From: Taurinivorans muris
GTDB taxonomy: Bacteria > Desulfobacterota > Desulfovibrionia > Desulfovibrionales > Desulfovibrionaceae
Length of the DNA: 64,000 bases
Direction of reading: 5' to 3'
NCBI RefSeq assembly: GCF_025232395.1
Contig: NZ_CP065938.1
Span: forward strand, 1,860,001-1,924,000
The position numbers and the translations under genes were made by a program. The notes below the pieces were generated by a model. That model had not been told where the DNA came from. It worked only from the letters and a program-made list of their open reading frames with translations, and did not search any database. Shown here one piece after another: positions 8,627 through 17,980 of this stretch; positions within the stretch are counted from its first letter, which is position 1; every line of letters starts with the position of its first letter.

Positions 8627-10900
8627 TCACAATTCCTGTACATTCATGATACTTGCTTCAAAAAGAAGCGGATTGATTTTTCCAAGCCGCACAAGCACCT
8701 CTTGCCCAAGCAGTGCTTTATCCCCGAAAAGCTGTCTTTTCGCGCGCACAAGAATTTGTTCACGCGTCAGGCTTACGGTCACATACATATCATTTTCATC
8801 AGAAATAATGCCATGGAAAGAGCAATTTTCACCTTGGCGCTTTGCCTCTTGCTGTATGAATACAAAACGCCAATAACGGGGTCTGCTGCGTTGGACCTGA
8901 CTTGCAAGCCCGTTATGAATATTGAAATTCATAAGCATGTTTTCCATTTCTTCTTTATTGAAAAGAGGTTCTTGGAAAAAGGTGAAATGCATGATTTGCG
9001 CCTGATTCACCAAATCGGCATAACGGCGCAGGGGAGAAGTGACAGGACTGTATGCTTTCAATCCCAAGCCAGTATGGGGTTTCGCCTCGATTTCCGTAAG
9101 GGCGGGGCTGAGCAGACGGGCGATTTTGGCTATCTCTTCTGGCTTTTTCCAAATTCCTGCCATTTCTTTTGGAATACCGATGTGCTGTGTCCTGAAAAAC
9201 AACGGAATTTCATGGGAAACCGCAAAATCGGCGGCAATGGAATTGGCGATGACCATGAGTTCGGAAACAATAAGCTGCGCCTTGGGGCTTTGTGGCATCG
9301 GTTCCAGATGAACCTGCGTTTTGCTGCCGGTTCCTTCAAGGTATAAATCGTATTCGTCACGTTCGATGATGACAGCCCCGTTTTCAATACGTTTTTGCAT
9401 ATGCGCTTCTGCAAAAAGATAGGCTTTTTCAAGCAGAGCGCCGTATTTTCGCGCTTTGGCAAGAGCGTTTTCATCGGGAGCATACCGTTCTTCGTTCACA
9501 GGATAATGGCAGGAAGACTGCCGCACTGTTTCCTTTGCTTCTTCTATTTGGGAAATAGTTTCAGACAACACGGCTTCGCAGGCAGAATATTGCAGGTTAT
9601 CACAAACGTGCACACGGGAAAAAGAAATGCCGCAGTCGATAAGTTCGTTTTCGGCATTGAAAACAGCCTTAATCAGCATGGAGGGCTTGATTTGATTTTC
9701 AACCAGACTAAAGGAATTGGTGGAGAGCTCCTCCGGGAGCATGTGCAGATTTTTTTCTGGAAGATAAATGCTTGTACAGCGTTTTGCAATGATTTTATCA
9801 AAATCGCTTTGAAACTGCCAGAAAAAAGCGGGACAGGCGAGACTGATATGGATTTCTTTTGTTTGGTCCGCATGTTCTTCAAAAGAAAACGCATCGTCAA
9901 TATCTTTTGTGCTTGCGCTGTCGATACTGATAAATTCCTTTTGCGCTATTGAAGAAAAAATACCGCAAAGTTCCTGCTTTTTGTCCAGAGAACAGTGCAG
10001 GGCGTTTTTATATCGGCTTTGTTCCCGAGGCAAGGGCAAAGGATTGAAATTTTCCTTTTCTGAAAGCTTTTTCGCAAGTTCCTGAATTGCGGCGAGCTCA
10101 TCGGCAAAGGGAAGAGCGAAGTTATCGGTTTCGTCATAATCGATTTTGCTCAGCCAAAAATTATAATGCTCCGGAACAAGCTTCCATGTTACGGCAAGAT
10201 AATAGGCGAGATAGGTTTCATCGGGAATTTGTTTGGTAACTTGTTTCCACAAAAGGTTTTCTTCATGGCTTTCCGTTTCCGCCATATGCTTGAGCAAAAG
10301 CCCTTTCAGCGTGGCTGCGACCGGTTCGGGCGGTTCTTTCGCCTTGTCCTTATCCGTGACATGCTGATGTTTGCAATATAAATCCCAAAGGTGTTTAAAC
10401 CAGTCAGCCCCTCCGGAAACAAGCGCTGTTTTTTCTTTTTGCTGTTTTTCGGCAAGCAGTTTCGCTTCGGCTGTTTCTTGGCTGTAAACTTCAAAAAGCG
10501 GGTTTTGGAATTTAAAGTAATTTTTGCATTCCAAAAGGGCGTGGGCGTATCCTGCCACAATATCGGGATTGATATTGTTTTCCATGAGACCTGCAAAAAA
10601 ATCCGCACTTTCTTCCGTCACTTCGCCTTGTGTCATTTTCCAAAGTTCGGCGATGTCGATATTTTCTTTGGTCTTTTGCCGAAGTTCCTTATGCGCGATT
10701 AAGCCGGAAACAATATCCTCTTTGGCTGTGGCTTGAATGATTGGACCAATCCATGGCAAAAGGCGGGATTGCGTTAAATTTATTTCACGCCTGTTGGCAA
10801 GCAGTAAACGGATTTTTCCTCCCTGCTCATCTAACACACAGCCGAGTGTGGGGGTGTTGTCCTGCATAAATTCAACAAGCAATCCGACTTTGATGGGCAT
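8627..10900 (-). CDS. Divergent RNB-domain ribonuclease (RNase II-like)
   Basis: A 757-residue protein of the RNB exoribonuclease family. The N-terminal 300 residues are divergent, with a Lys/Glu-rich stretch near 155-200. The RNB domain begins near 330 with FISIDSASTKDIDDAF, which keeps the metal-binding aspartates, and continues to a recognisable GLKAYSPVTSPLRRYADLVNQ-type block near residues 645-665 (tyrosine and arginines of the active channel). A C-terminal S1-like domain follows. It differs from RNase R at 1-1251 and lacks that protein's N-terminal layout. It starts 45 bases after the AICAR transformylase stop and is the last gene of the ileS-to-RNB run. Its RNA target is unknown. Confidence 0.85.
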   Translation of the reverse strand: MPIKVGLLVEFMQDNTPTLGCVLDEQGGKIRLLLANRREINLTQSRLLPWIGPIIQATAKEDIVSGLIAHKELRQKTKENIDIAELWKMTQGEVTEESADFFAGLMENNINPDIVAGYAHALLECKNYFKFQNPLFEVYSQETAEAKLLAEKQQKEKTALVSGGADWFKHLWDLYCKHQHVTDKDKAKEPPEPVAATLKGLLLKHMAETESHEENLLWKQVTKQIPDETYLAYYLAVTWKLVPEHYNFWLSKIDYDETDNFALPFADELAAIQELAKKLSEKENFNPLPLPREQSRYKNALHCSLDKKQELCGIFSSIAQKEFISIDSASTKDIDDAFSFEEHADQTKEIHISLACPAFFWQFQSDFDKIIAKRCTSIYLPEKNLHMLPEELSTNSFSLVENQIKPSMLIKAVFNAENELIDCGISFSRVHVCDNLQYSACEAVLSETISQIEEAKETVRQSSCHYPVNEERYAPDENALAKARKYGALLEKAYLFAEAHMQKRIENGAVIIERDEYDLYLEGTGSKTQVHLEPMPQSPKAQLIVSELMVIANSIAADFAVSHEIPLFFRTQHIGIPKEMAGIWKKPEEIAKIARLLSPALTEIEAKPHTGLGLKAYSPVTSPLRRYADLVNQAQIMHFTFFQEPLFNKEEMENMLMNFNIHNGLASQVQRSRPRYWRFVFIQQEAKRQGENCSFHGIISDENDMYVTVSLTREQILVRAKRQLFGDKALLGQEVLVRLGKINPLLFEASIMNVQEL

Positions 10901-10945
10901 ATGTTTCCTTGTTCAAAAGGCGGGAAACCGCCTTCCTGTTTATTA

Positions 10946-12214
10946 TCAGTGTTTGAAAGAACGCTGGCCGGTAAAGAGCATGGCGATGTTTTTTTCGTTG
11001 CAGGCTTCAATCACTTCAAAATCACGCAAAGAGCCTCCGGGCTGCGCAATGGCGCTTATGCCTTGGGCGGCAGCCGTATCGACTCCGTCACGGAACGGGA
11101 AAAATCCGTCAGAAACCATGCGGGTGCCGATGAGTCCGCCTTTTTTTTCGGCGGTTTCCGCCATTACCTCGTCGAGTTCTTCTTTGGCTTTTTTGTCCTT
11201 CAGGGCTAAGAGCTGCCATTCGTAAAGAGATTTTTGGTGACGGTGGTAAATAATGGAATCGGCAAATTTCGTATAGGCTTTATGCACGGTAAGTTCCACA
11301 CAGCCGACTCTGTCCTGTTCGCCGGTGCCGATACCGACTGTTGTTCCGTCTTTTACAAAAATAACGGAGTTGGAAGTGACCCCCGCTTCAACCGCCCAAG
11401 CAAAAAGCAAATCTTCCACTTCTTCGGGGCTTGCCGTTCTGGTCGCATAGGATTTGCCTTCTTTATCCATGGCGGTTGCGGGAATGAAATCTTGGGCGGT
11501 GCGGATACGGTTGACAAACGATTGCTGTAAAATCAAGCCTCCGTCCATCAGGCTTTTAATATCGAGAAAAGGAATACCGCAGTATTCTTCAAGGCGTCCA
11601 AGCTGCGGCAATTCCATAATGCGCAGATTTTTACGGGCTTTTAAAATATCCACGGCGCCTTCTTCAAAGCTTGGAGCGGCGACCACTTCAAAATATTGGG
11701 AAGAAATAAGTTCTGCCGTCGCTTTGTCCAAAGCGCGGTTGACAACGACAGCGCCGCCGAAAGCGGCTATTCTGTCCGCCCAGAATGCTTTGTGCATCGC
11801 TTCTTCAAGGCTGCTTTGCCATGCCGTTCCGCAAGGGTTGTTATGCTTTAAAATAGTGGCTGCCGGTTTTTTTGTGAGGTATTGCAAGATATTGGCGGCA
11901 TTGTCCACATCGGTAAGATTGGTTTTTCCGGGGTGTTTCCCTGCCTGAATCATTTGTTTTTCCGTAAGCATTGAAGAAATGCCGCTTTTTGCTGAACGCC
12001 ATTTTTTATTGCCCAGCGCAAGCTTTCCGCTTTCCATTGCGTAAAGGGCTGCCGGTTGGTCCGGATTTTCGCCATAACGAAGCCCCCGAATTTCTCCGTC
12101 CATATTCCATGTGCGTTTTTTGTAGCAAATTTCATGTTCGCCTAAGGAAATTTTTAATGTTTCGGGAAATTCATCAGCCACGATTTGGCTGTACATTTTT
12201 TTTAAATCGCTCAT
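10946..12214 (-). CDS. Stand-alone AICAR transformylase (PurH C-terminal domain type)
   Basis: Transfers a formyl group from 10-formyl-THF to AICAR in the ninth step of purine synthesis. The 422 residues correspond to the transformylase half of PurH only: the LRYGENPDQPA motif (about 44-54), LTDVDNAANIL (about 99-109), the catalytic KHNNPCG motif (about 123-129), and a C-terminal SDGFFPFRDGVDTAA block (about 366-380). The N-terminal IMP cyclohydrolase (MGS-fold) domain is absent and there is no room for it upstream, since the NIL ferredoxin ends 8 bases before the start. IMP ring closure must be done by another enzyme, such as a PurO-type cyclohydrolase. The gene belongs to the ileS-RNB operon. 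Confidence 0.93.
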   Translation of the reverse strand: MSDLKKMYSQIVADEFPETLKISLGEHEICYKKRTWNMDGEIRGLRYGENPDQPAALYAMESGKLALGNKKWRSAKSGISSMLTEKQMIQAGKHPGKTNLTDVDNAANILQYLTKKPAATILKHNNPCGTAWQSSLEEAMHKAFWADRIAAFGGAVVVNRALDKATAELISSQYFEVVAAPSFEEGAVDILKARKNLRIMELPQLGRLEEYCGIPFLDIKSLMDGGLILQQSFVNRIRTAQDFIPATAMDKEGKSYATRTASPEEVEDLLFAWAVEAGVTSNSVIFVKDGTTVGIGTGEQDRVGCVELTVHKAYTKFADSIIYHRHQKSLYEWQLLALKDKKAKEELDEVMAETAEKKGGLIGTRMVSDGFFPFRDGVDTAAAQGISAIAQPGGSLRDFEVIEACNEKNIAMLFTGQRSFKH

Positions 12215-12222
12215 GTTTTTTC

Positions 12223-12639
12223 CTATTCGTTTACAGAGCCGATATCGGCTTTAATGGCATTGACAGGGCAAAGTTTTATACAGCGTGTGCAGACGACGCA
12301 TTTGTCCACATCAAACGCCAAATGGCGGTTTTTATCCATATATAAAGCGGCGGTGGGGCAAATTGCCGTGCAGGCTCCGCATTCAATGCATATTTTTTCG
12401 TCACGGATAATGCTTTGGGCTAGGTCCGAAACATGAATGCCTTGCTCTTCAAGGTATTTTTTTGCTTGGTTCGCCTGCTCTCTTGAGCAAAGAAGCTCCA
12501 AAATCAGATAGCCTTCGCGGCCGCTGGAAATTTGGGCTTTGGAAATATTGAAATCCAAATCGAATTTTCGGGTTAAATTGCAAACGATAGGTTCCGTGCT
12601 GATATTTTCAGGAAAGCGGAGATGAATGTTGTAGCCCAT
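12223..12639 (-). CDS. NIL-domain 2x[4Fe-4S] ferredoxin
   Basis: A 138-residue protein fusing an N-terminal NIL domain (about 1-77), a small ligand-binding fold also found on methionine importers, to a bacterial ferredoxin. The iron-sulfur clusters are ligated by CIECGACTAICP (Cys 84, 87, 90, 94) and CVVCTRCIKLCP (Cys 114, 117, 120, 124). In sulfate reducers and methanogens such proteins occur with a DUF39 protein in sulfide-dependent homocysteine formation; the partner is not in this window. It sits between cpoB and the AICAR transformylase, with gaps of 20 and 8 bases. Cytoplasmic, with no signal peptide. The specific reaction here is inferred from family knowledge. Confidence 0.9.
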   Translation of the reverse strand: MGYNIHLRFPENISTEPIVCNLTRKFDLDFNISKAQISSGREGYLILELLCSREQANQAKKYLEEQGIHVSDLAQSIIRDEKICIECGACTAICPTAALYMDKNRHLAFDVDKCVVCTRCIKLCPVNAIKADIGSVNE

Positions 12640-12659
12640 GATCAGTCCTTAATTCGTCC

Positions 12660-13508
12660 TTACAGGTTTTTTAAAATTGTTTGTGCCCGTTTCGCTTCCG
12701 CAGCTTTCGGATAAATGGTGATAAGCTCATTGAGGCGTTGTTTGGCGGCATCGTTTTTCTTTAATTCCATAAAACTCATCGCCTGTTTCAAATAACAGGC
12801 AGGAGCCTTGCTGCTGTTGGGAAATTGGGAAATGACTTTTTCGTAAGCAAGCGCCGCCCCGGCATAGTTTTTCAGTTGATATTGACATTCCCCTTGCCAA
12901 AACCACGCATTGGAAACGAGTTTATGATCAGGATAAACAGTGGTGAAATCTTTAAACGCGTTCAGTCCCTTTTGATAATCACGGCTATTGAAGCTGTTGA
13001 TACCGTTATCATAGAGAGCCTGCGCTGTATCTGCGTTCTTTGCGGGGGCATTGGGCTGCGCGGCGGCTGTGTTTTGTTGGGTTTGGGTTGACGGACTTGG
13101 TGTCGTGATCATCGCCGTGTTATTGCTTTCAGTCGGCACGGAGGTTTGACTTTGCATGTCCGCCGGACTGTCCAGCTGCAAATCCATGGCGAGCTGTGTT
13201 TCAATCAAACGCAAGGCTCTGTCATGGCGTGCGATAATATTGCCAAGCTGGGCTGTTCCGCCCAAATGTGCCGTGCTATTTTGCAGGTTGTCGAGCGAAC
13301 CGCGGAGCGCCGCCATTTCCCTGTGCAAGGCTTGAATTTGTGACCAACTGTCCGCCTGAGCGGGCTGTACATTGGAAACTTGCGCCTGAAGCTGGCGGAT
13401 AGCTCTTGTGTTCTCGTTGACTGCATATTGAAGATTATTGCTGCCGGCTGTGCAGGCGCTGCCAAGGAGCAGCACAGGTACTAAAAGAGCGAGGTAAGAT
13501 TTTTTCAT
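12660..13508 (-). CDS. Tol-Pal accessory protein CpoB/YbgF-like lipoprotein
   Basis: A 282-residue envelope protein linking the Tol-Pal system with cell-wall synthesis at division. The start MKKSYLALLVPVLLLGSAC is a lipoprotein signal with the lipobox cysteine at 19. A predicted coiled coil (about 27-75) follows, then a Gln/Thr/Ala-rich linker (about 118-160), then a TPR region (about 163-282) carrying the typical YDNGINSFNSRDY and YPDHKLVSNAWFWQGEC elements. Usual CpoB is soluble; an acylated form occurs in several deltaproteobacteria. Tol and Pal genes are not adjacent; it lies in the ileS operon behind lspA, which encodes the peptidase expected to process this lipoprotein. Confidence 0.88.
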   Translation of the reverse strand: MKKSYLALLVPVLLLGSACTAGSNNLQYAVNENTRAIRQLQAQVSNVQPAQADSWSQIQALHREMAALRGSLDNLQNSTAHLGGTAQLGNIIARHDRALRLIETQLAMDLQLDSPADMQSQTSVPTESNNTAMITTPSPSTQTQQNTAAAQPNAPAKNADTAQALYDNGINSFNSRDYQKGLNAFKDFTTVYPDHKLVSNAWFWQGECQYQLKNYAGAALAYEKVISQFPNSSKAPACYLKQAMSFMELKKNDAAKQRLNELITIYPKAAEAKRAQTILKNL

Positions 13509-13520
13509 ATATTGAACTCC

Positions 13521-13733
13521 TTAGGTATTAATAGGTTTACTGCGTTTCATTCCGAAAACAAGATATGAAATTCCTCCTAAAACCGGGAGGAAAATTCCTG
13601 CCAAAACCCAAAGTACGCGTTCCTTTTCAGTTGGGAACTCATGTTTCATCGCATGCCATATGGCCCAGAGGTTGAGTATGGCGGGCAACATCAAAAGAAA
13701 AAACGTGAAACCGGAAACATCAGAAAAAAACAT
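13521..13733 (-). CDS. Small PLDc_N-domain membrane protein
   Basis: A 70-residue protein with two hydrophobic helices (about 10-27 and 41-62). The second carries WVLAGIFLPVLGGISYLVFG, the signature of the short N-terminal domain seen in cardiolipin synthases and negative regulators such as YxlE. No phospholipase active site is present, so it is only the membrane module and its role is unknown. It lies 3 bases downstream of lspA and 12 bases upstream of cpoB, so it is certainly cotranscribed in the ileS run. Confidence 0.8.
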   Translation of the reverse strand: MFFSDVSGFTFFLLMLPAILNLWAIWHAMKHEFPTEKERVLWVLAGIFLPVLGGISYLVFGMKRSKPINT

Positions 13734-13736
13734 ATG

Positions 13737-14216
13737 CTACCTATCGGGGCTTTTGTAAAAAATGTATGCTACAAGAAACGTTCCGAAGCAAATGGCTATA
13801 TCGGCGATGTTGAAAACGGGCCAATGCCATTCCTTGTAATAAAGGTCTATGAAGTCAATAACATAACGCAAGCGCACCCTGTCGATGAAATTTCCGGCGG
13901 CTCCGCCGAGAATGCAGGCGAAGCCGAAGCTGAGAATTTTTGAATACGGCATTTTACGCATAAAATGCAGAATAATCCCAAGGGCTGCCATGGTTACGAA
14001 AACAAAGAACCAAAATTGCCAGCTTGATTCGGGATTATTCAAAAAACCGAAAGCCGCGCCGTAGTTCCTGACGTGCACGATGTTAAAGAACGGAATAACG
14101 GCAAAGCCGTCATAAAGGGGAATATTGCGGACAATGGCGGCTTTGCTGGCTTGGTCTGCAATAATCCAAAGAACAGCAAAAATAATCAGAATGGGATATC
14201 TATTATCTTTAACCAT
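13737..14216 (-). CDS. lspA: Lipoprotein signal peptidase (signal peptidase II)
   Basis: An aspartyl protease of the inner membrane that removes signal peptides from diacylglyceryl-modified prolipoproteins. The 159 residues contain four hydrophobic segments. The conserved blocks are DQASKAAIV (about 21-29), VRNYGAAFGFL (about 49-59), GNFIDRVRLRYVIDFI (about 111-126) and FNIADIAI (about 138-145); the aspartates of the last two blocks form the catalytic pair. It begins 11 bases after the ileS stop, the classic ileS-lspA pairing. Substrates in this window include the CpoB-like protein, FlgH and the lipoprotein at 40961. Confidence 0.97.
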   Translation of the reverse strand: MVKDNRYPILIIFAVLWIIADQASKAAIVRNIPLYDGFAVIPFFNIVHVRNYGAAFGFLNNPESSWQFWFFVFVTMAALGIILHFMRKMPYSKILSFGFACILGGAAGNFIDRVRLRYVIDFIDLYYKEWHWPVFNIADIAICFGTFLVAYIFYKSPDR

Positions 14217-14227
14217 TTTTCCCGTTC

Positions 14228-17038
14228 TTATTCAAGATTTTTCATCACTTCCGTACAGCGGGGGCAAAGGGTCGGATGATTTGCGTCGGTTCCGAGTTCT
14301 TCAGAGTAAATCCAGCAGCGTTCGCATTTTTCACCCTTGGCTTTCGTTACCGTAATGGCGATACCGTCCGTATCGGCAAAAAACGCATCAACGGGAGCGT
14401 TTTTAATATCTTCGATTTTCAGTTGTGAAATAATGCAAATCGCGCGCAAATCCGCATTGCAGGCTTTGAGGGCGTTTTGCAGTTCTTCTTTCAAATAAAG
14501 CTCGACGGCGGTATCGAGGGAATGCCCGATTTCTCCTGATTTACGCAAGGGCTCGATGGCTTTGGTTATTTCGGAGCGGATAAGGAGCAGTTGTTCCCAG
14601 TTTTTGCGGGCTTCTTCCGAAAGGGTGAAACCGTCGCGATTTAAGTCCTGGGTCGCAAAAATTGTTTTCGCTTCCGGCTTCAGGGCTTCCGGAATGTAGC
14701 GATAACTTTCTTCCGCCGTAAAGCTGAGAATCGGAGCCATATCACGCAATAAAATCATTAAGATATGGTAAAGGGCGGTTTGGGCTGAACGTCTTTCCCT
14801 GCTTTCGGGGTGGGAAGAATACAGTCTGTCCTTTAAGATGTCGAAATAGAATGCGCTGAGTTCCGTCGCGCAAAGTCCGTGCAGGGCATGGTAAACTTTA
14901 TGAAATTCAAAGTTTTCATAAGCGTCTTGGATTTTGTTGTGCGTTTGCATGACGGTATCCAAGGCGAATCTGTCAAGGCTTTCCATTTCTCCCGCGGCAA
15001 CCATGTTCTCTTTGCCGAGGTCGAAAATACTGCCGAGCATATAGCGGATGGTGTTGCGTATGCGGCGGTAAGCGTCCACAAGGCGGCTCATGATTTCGTC
15101 GGAAAAACGGATGTCTTCGCGGTAATCGACACTGGATACCCAAAGACGCAAAAGTTCCGCGCCGTGCTTGTCGATGACTTCCTGCGGGGCGACGACATTG
15201 CCGATGGATTTGGACATTTTTCTGCCGGCGCCGTCCACGACGTAACCATGGGTTAAAACATTCTTATACGGGGCGACGCCGCGGGTTCCGACGGAAGCGA
15301 GCAAGGAGGAATGGAACCAGCCGCGATGCTGGTCGGAGCCTTCCAAGTAAAGGTCGGCGGGAAAGCCGCCTTCAGGGCGTTTTTCCATGACAGCGGCAAA
15401 ACTTGTGCCGGAATCAAACCAAACGTCAAGAATATCTTTTTCCCGTTTAAAGTGCGTTCCGCCGCAGTGCGGGCATTTTATGCCGTTCGGGATGATTTCG
15501 CTGTCTTGCGCTTCATACCAATAGTCACAGCCTGTGGGGTGTTTTGCAAAACGTTCTGCGATTTCACGCATCCATGCGGGATCTTGCCATGCTTCGCCGC
15601 AATCTTGGCAAAGCAGCGCAAGAATTGGGACGCCCCATGTTCTTTGGCGGGAAATGCACCAGTCGGGGCGCTGTTCTATCATATTGTAAATTCTGTCTTC
15701 GCCCCAGCCCGGTATCCATTTCACATCGCTGCGGATGGCATTTAATGCTTTCTGACGCAGGTTATTGGTATCCATGGTAATGAACCATTGGGTCGTTGCG
15801 CGGAAAATGACAGGCTCTTTGCAGCGCCAGCAATGGGGGTAGGAGTGGGAAATTTTAGCTTGCGCAAGCAAATTTCCGACTTCTTCAAGTTTGGCGATAA
15901 CATGGGGATTTGCGTCAAAAACCATCATGTCTGCGAAAAATTCGACAGCAGGCAGAAAACGTCCTTGGTCATCAAGAGGGGAGTAAGCTTCAAGTCCGTA
16001 TTTCAAGCCGACTTCATAGTCTTCCCGTCCGTGGCCCGGAGCGGTGTGCACACAGCCGGTTCCTGCGTCCAATGTCACGTGTTCCCCGAGAATGACAAGA
16101 GATTCCCGTTTATAGAAAGGGTGCAACGCTTTGAGGTTTTCAAAACGTTTGCCTTCAGCTTCCGCAAGAACCGTGTACTCTTCCCAGCCGAAAATTTTCG
16201 CGCAGTTTTCAAGAAGTTCTTTTGCCAGAATATATTGGTCATTGCCTGCCTGCACAAGCACATAGATAAATTCGGGATGCAGGCAGACGGCGAGGTTGTC
16301 GGGCAATGTCCACGGGGTTGTTGTCCAAATGACGATATAGCTGCGGGCGGTATCCGCATTGGGGAAAATATCCTTTAGTTTTTCGTCAGCTAAAGGAAAA
16401 CGCACGTAAACAGAGGGGGAAGTGTGATCATCGTATTCGACTTCAGCTTCCGCAAGGGCGGTCTGGCAGGAATTGCACCAATAAATAGGCTTTTTGGAAC
16501 GGTTTAAATTGCCGTTTTCAGCAAAGTTGGCAAGTTCCGCCGCAGTTACCGCTTCATAGTTCGGGTCCATGGACATATAGGGATTTTCCCAGTTTCCGAG
16601 AACACCGAGGCGTTTAAACTCTTTTCTTTGAATGTCGAGGAATTTTTGCGCATATTTTCTGCAGGCTTTGCGGATAGAGGCTTCGGGCATCTGGGCTTTC
16701 TTTTCTCCGAGTTCTTTTTCCACATTGCGTTCAATGGGCAGTCCGTGGCAGTCCCAGCCGGGAACATAAGGGGTTTTATAACCGGATAAATTTTTTGATT
16801 TGATAATGATGTCTTTCAATATCTTATTTAATGCGGTTCCTAAATGGATGTGTCCGTTTGCATAGGGAGGACCGTCGTGAAAAACATACTTGCCCTTGGA
16901 GCCTGACGCTTCCTGCATCACTTCATACGTATTGTTTTGTTCCCAGAATTTGAGCATTTCAGGTTCTTTGTGGACAAGGTCCGCTTTCATGGGATATGAG
17001 GTTTTCGGTAAATTCAATGTTTTTTTATAGTCAGCCAT
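14228..17038 (-). CDS. ileS: Isoleucyl-tRNA synthetase
   Basis: A class I aminoacyl-tRNA synthetase of 936 residues charging tRNA-Ile, with an editing domain against valine. The HIGH-type ATP motif appears as [13 protein letters not shown] (about 57-69), and the KMSKS loop as [10 protein letters not shown] near 600. The insertion holds an editing segment with [10 protein letters not shown] (about 239-248). The C-terminal zinc finger is CERCW...CPRC near 905-930. Length and order match bacterial type-I IleRS. It is the first gene of a seven-gene minus-strand run, and the upstream larC ends 89 bases away. Confidence 0.98.
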   Translation of the reverse strand: MADYKKTLNLPKTSYPMKADLVHKEPEMLKFWEQNNTYEVMQEASGSKGKYVFHDGPPYANGHIHLGTALNKILKDIIIKSKNLSGYKTPYVPGWDCHGLPIERNVEKELGEKKAQMPEASIRKACRKYAQKFLDIQRKEFKRLGVLGNWENPYMSMDPNYEAVTAAELANFAENGNLNRSKKPIYWCNSCQTALAEAEVEYDDHTSPSVYVRFPLADEKLKDIFPNADTARSYIVIWTTTPWTLPDNLAVCLHPEFIYVLVQAGNDQYILAKELLENCAKIFGWEEYTVLAEAEGKRFENLKALHPFYKRESLVILGEHVTLDAGTGCVHTAPGHGREDYEVGLKYGLEAYSPLDDQGRFLPAVEFFADMMVFDANPHVIAKLEEVGNLLAQAKISHSYPHCWRCKEPVIFRATTQWFITMDTNNLRQKALNAIRSDVKWIPGWGEDRIYNMIEQRPDWCISRQRTWGVPILALLCQDCGEAWQDPAWMREIAERFAKHPTGCDYWYEAQDSEIIPNGIKCPHCGGTHFKREKDILDVWFDSGTSFAAVMEKRPEGGFPADLYLEGSDQHRGWFHSSLLASVGTRGVAPYKNVLTHGYVVDGAGRKMSKSIGNVVAPQEVIDKHGAELLRLWVSSVDYREDIRFSDEIMSRLVDAYRRIRNTIRYMLGSIFDLGKENMVAAGEMESLDRFALDTVMQTHNKIQDAYENFEFHKVYHALHGLCATELSAFYFDILKDRLYSSHPESRERRSAQTALYHILMILLRDMAPILSFTAEESYRYIPEALKPEAKTIFATQDLNRDGFTLSEEARKNWEQLLLIRSEITKAIEPLRKSGEIGHSLDTAVELYLKEELQNALKACNADLRAICIISQLKIEDIKNAPVDAFFADTDGIAITVTKAKGEKCERCWIYSEELGTDANHPTLCPRCTEVMKNLE

Positions 17039-17127
17039 TCTTTTTGCCTCCGGAGCGTATAAACCGTTTTATTTTGGTTTATTCTTGTAAAATCGTCAAG
17101 TAAATACAAAGTTTTTTTAAATTTTTT

Positions 17128-17979
17128 TTACAGGCTTGTTCCTAACGCGAAAATACTGCCGTTGGGGGCGTTTTCAAAAATTTTGCCGCCGTAAACAAGA
17201 ACGGTTTTTTCCATTCGCATGCTCGCCCAGTTTTCAAAGTGCGCCTCAAGGGTTTTTAAAAGGGCTATCGCCGTGGGGGTCACGGTTTCGCCTTTGCCTG
17301 CAAAAGGACAAACGGCAGCGCCTTGAAGCAGCGCGAGAACGGCGGGTGCCGGGCTTGGGATAAGCCCGTGCATGCAATGGATTGTGCCGTCCGCCAAAGG
17401 CAGGGGACCGCAGATGAAATTATCGGGAGCAAGTTCCGTGTAAAGGGCGCAGACAAGACAAATATCCAAAATGCTGTCCAATGCGCCTACTTCGTGAAAG
17501 GTCACGGAGTCCGCCTCTTTGCCGTGCACGTTTCCTTCCGCTTCGGCAAGAAGGGTGAAGGTTTTTACGGCTAAATCCTTCGAGTTTTCGTGCATGCCGC
17601 TTTTTTCAATGATTTTTTCGATGTCGGCAAGTGTTCTGTGGGCGTGTTCATGCTCCAAGGTTATATGGGCGCTTTTTCCGCGTATGCCGTTGACAAAACG
17701 GTCTTCTATGCGGACGCGGTCTTCCAGCTGAGGAAAATTTAATGTTTTTATGTGGGAATTGAGCTGTTCTTGGCTGAGTTCAAGCAAAGAAGCCAAACCG
17801 CACAGAAGCATGTCCCCTGACAAGCCCGATTGGGGGCGTATGCAGAGGATTTTTTGCTGTGTTTTGCCATGGGTATTATGCTGATATTCGTGCGTATGCC
17901 CGTGTTCATGATGAGTATGTTCATCCGTATGGGAATGCTGGTGTGAATGCTCGCGGGAGTGTTTGTGGGAGTGTTCCAT
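17128..17979 (-). CDS. larC: LarC-like nickel insertion protein, first domain only
   Basis: Inserts nickel into the pyridinium nickel-pincer cofactor of lactate-racemase-type enzymes. The 283 residues start with a His-rich tract (about 15 His in the first 37 residues), a likely nickel store. The LarC1 domain follows, with QSGLSGDMLLCGL (about 51-63), the VTFHEVGALDSILDI motif (about 158-172), and an end at YGGKIFENAPNGSIFALG, which matches the usual close of LarC1. The second domain, LarC2, needed in the Lactobacillus system and in some species reached by frameshifting, is missing: only 89 bases remain before ileS and no LarC2-like frame is present. It starts 1 base after larB. LarA and LarE are not in the window. 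Confidence 0.85.
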   Translation of the reverse strand: MEHSHKHSREHSHQHSHTDEHTHHEHGHTHEYQHNTHGKTQQKILCIRPQSGLSGDMLLCGLASLLELSQEQLNSHIKTLNFPQLEDRVRIEDRFVNGIRGKSAHITLEHEHAHRTLADIEKIIEKSGMHENSKDLAVKTFTLLAEAEGNVHGKEADSVTFHEVGALDSILDICLVCALYTELAPDNFICGPLPLADGTIHCMHGLIPSPAPAVLALLQGAAVCPFAGKGETVTPTAIALLKTLEAHFENWASMRMEKTVLVYGGKIFENAPNGSIFALGTSL

Positions 17980-17980
17980 A

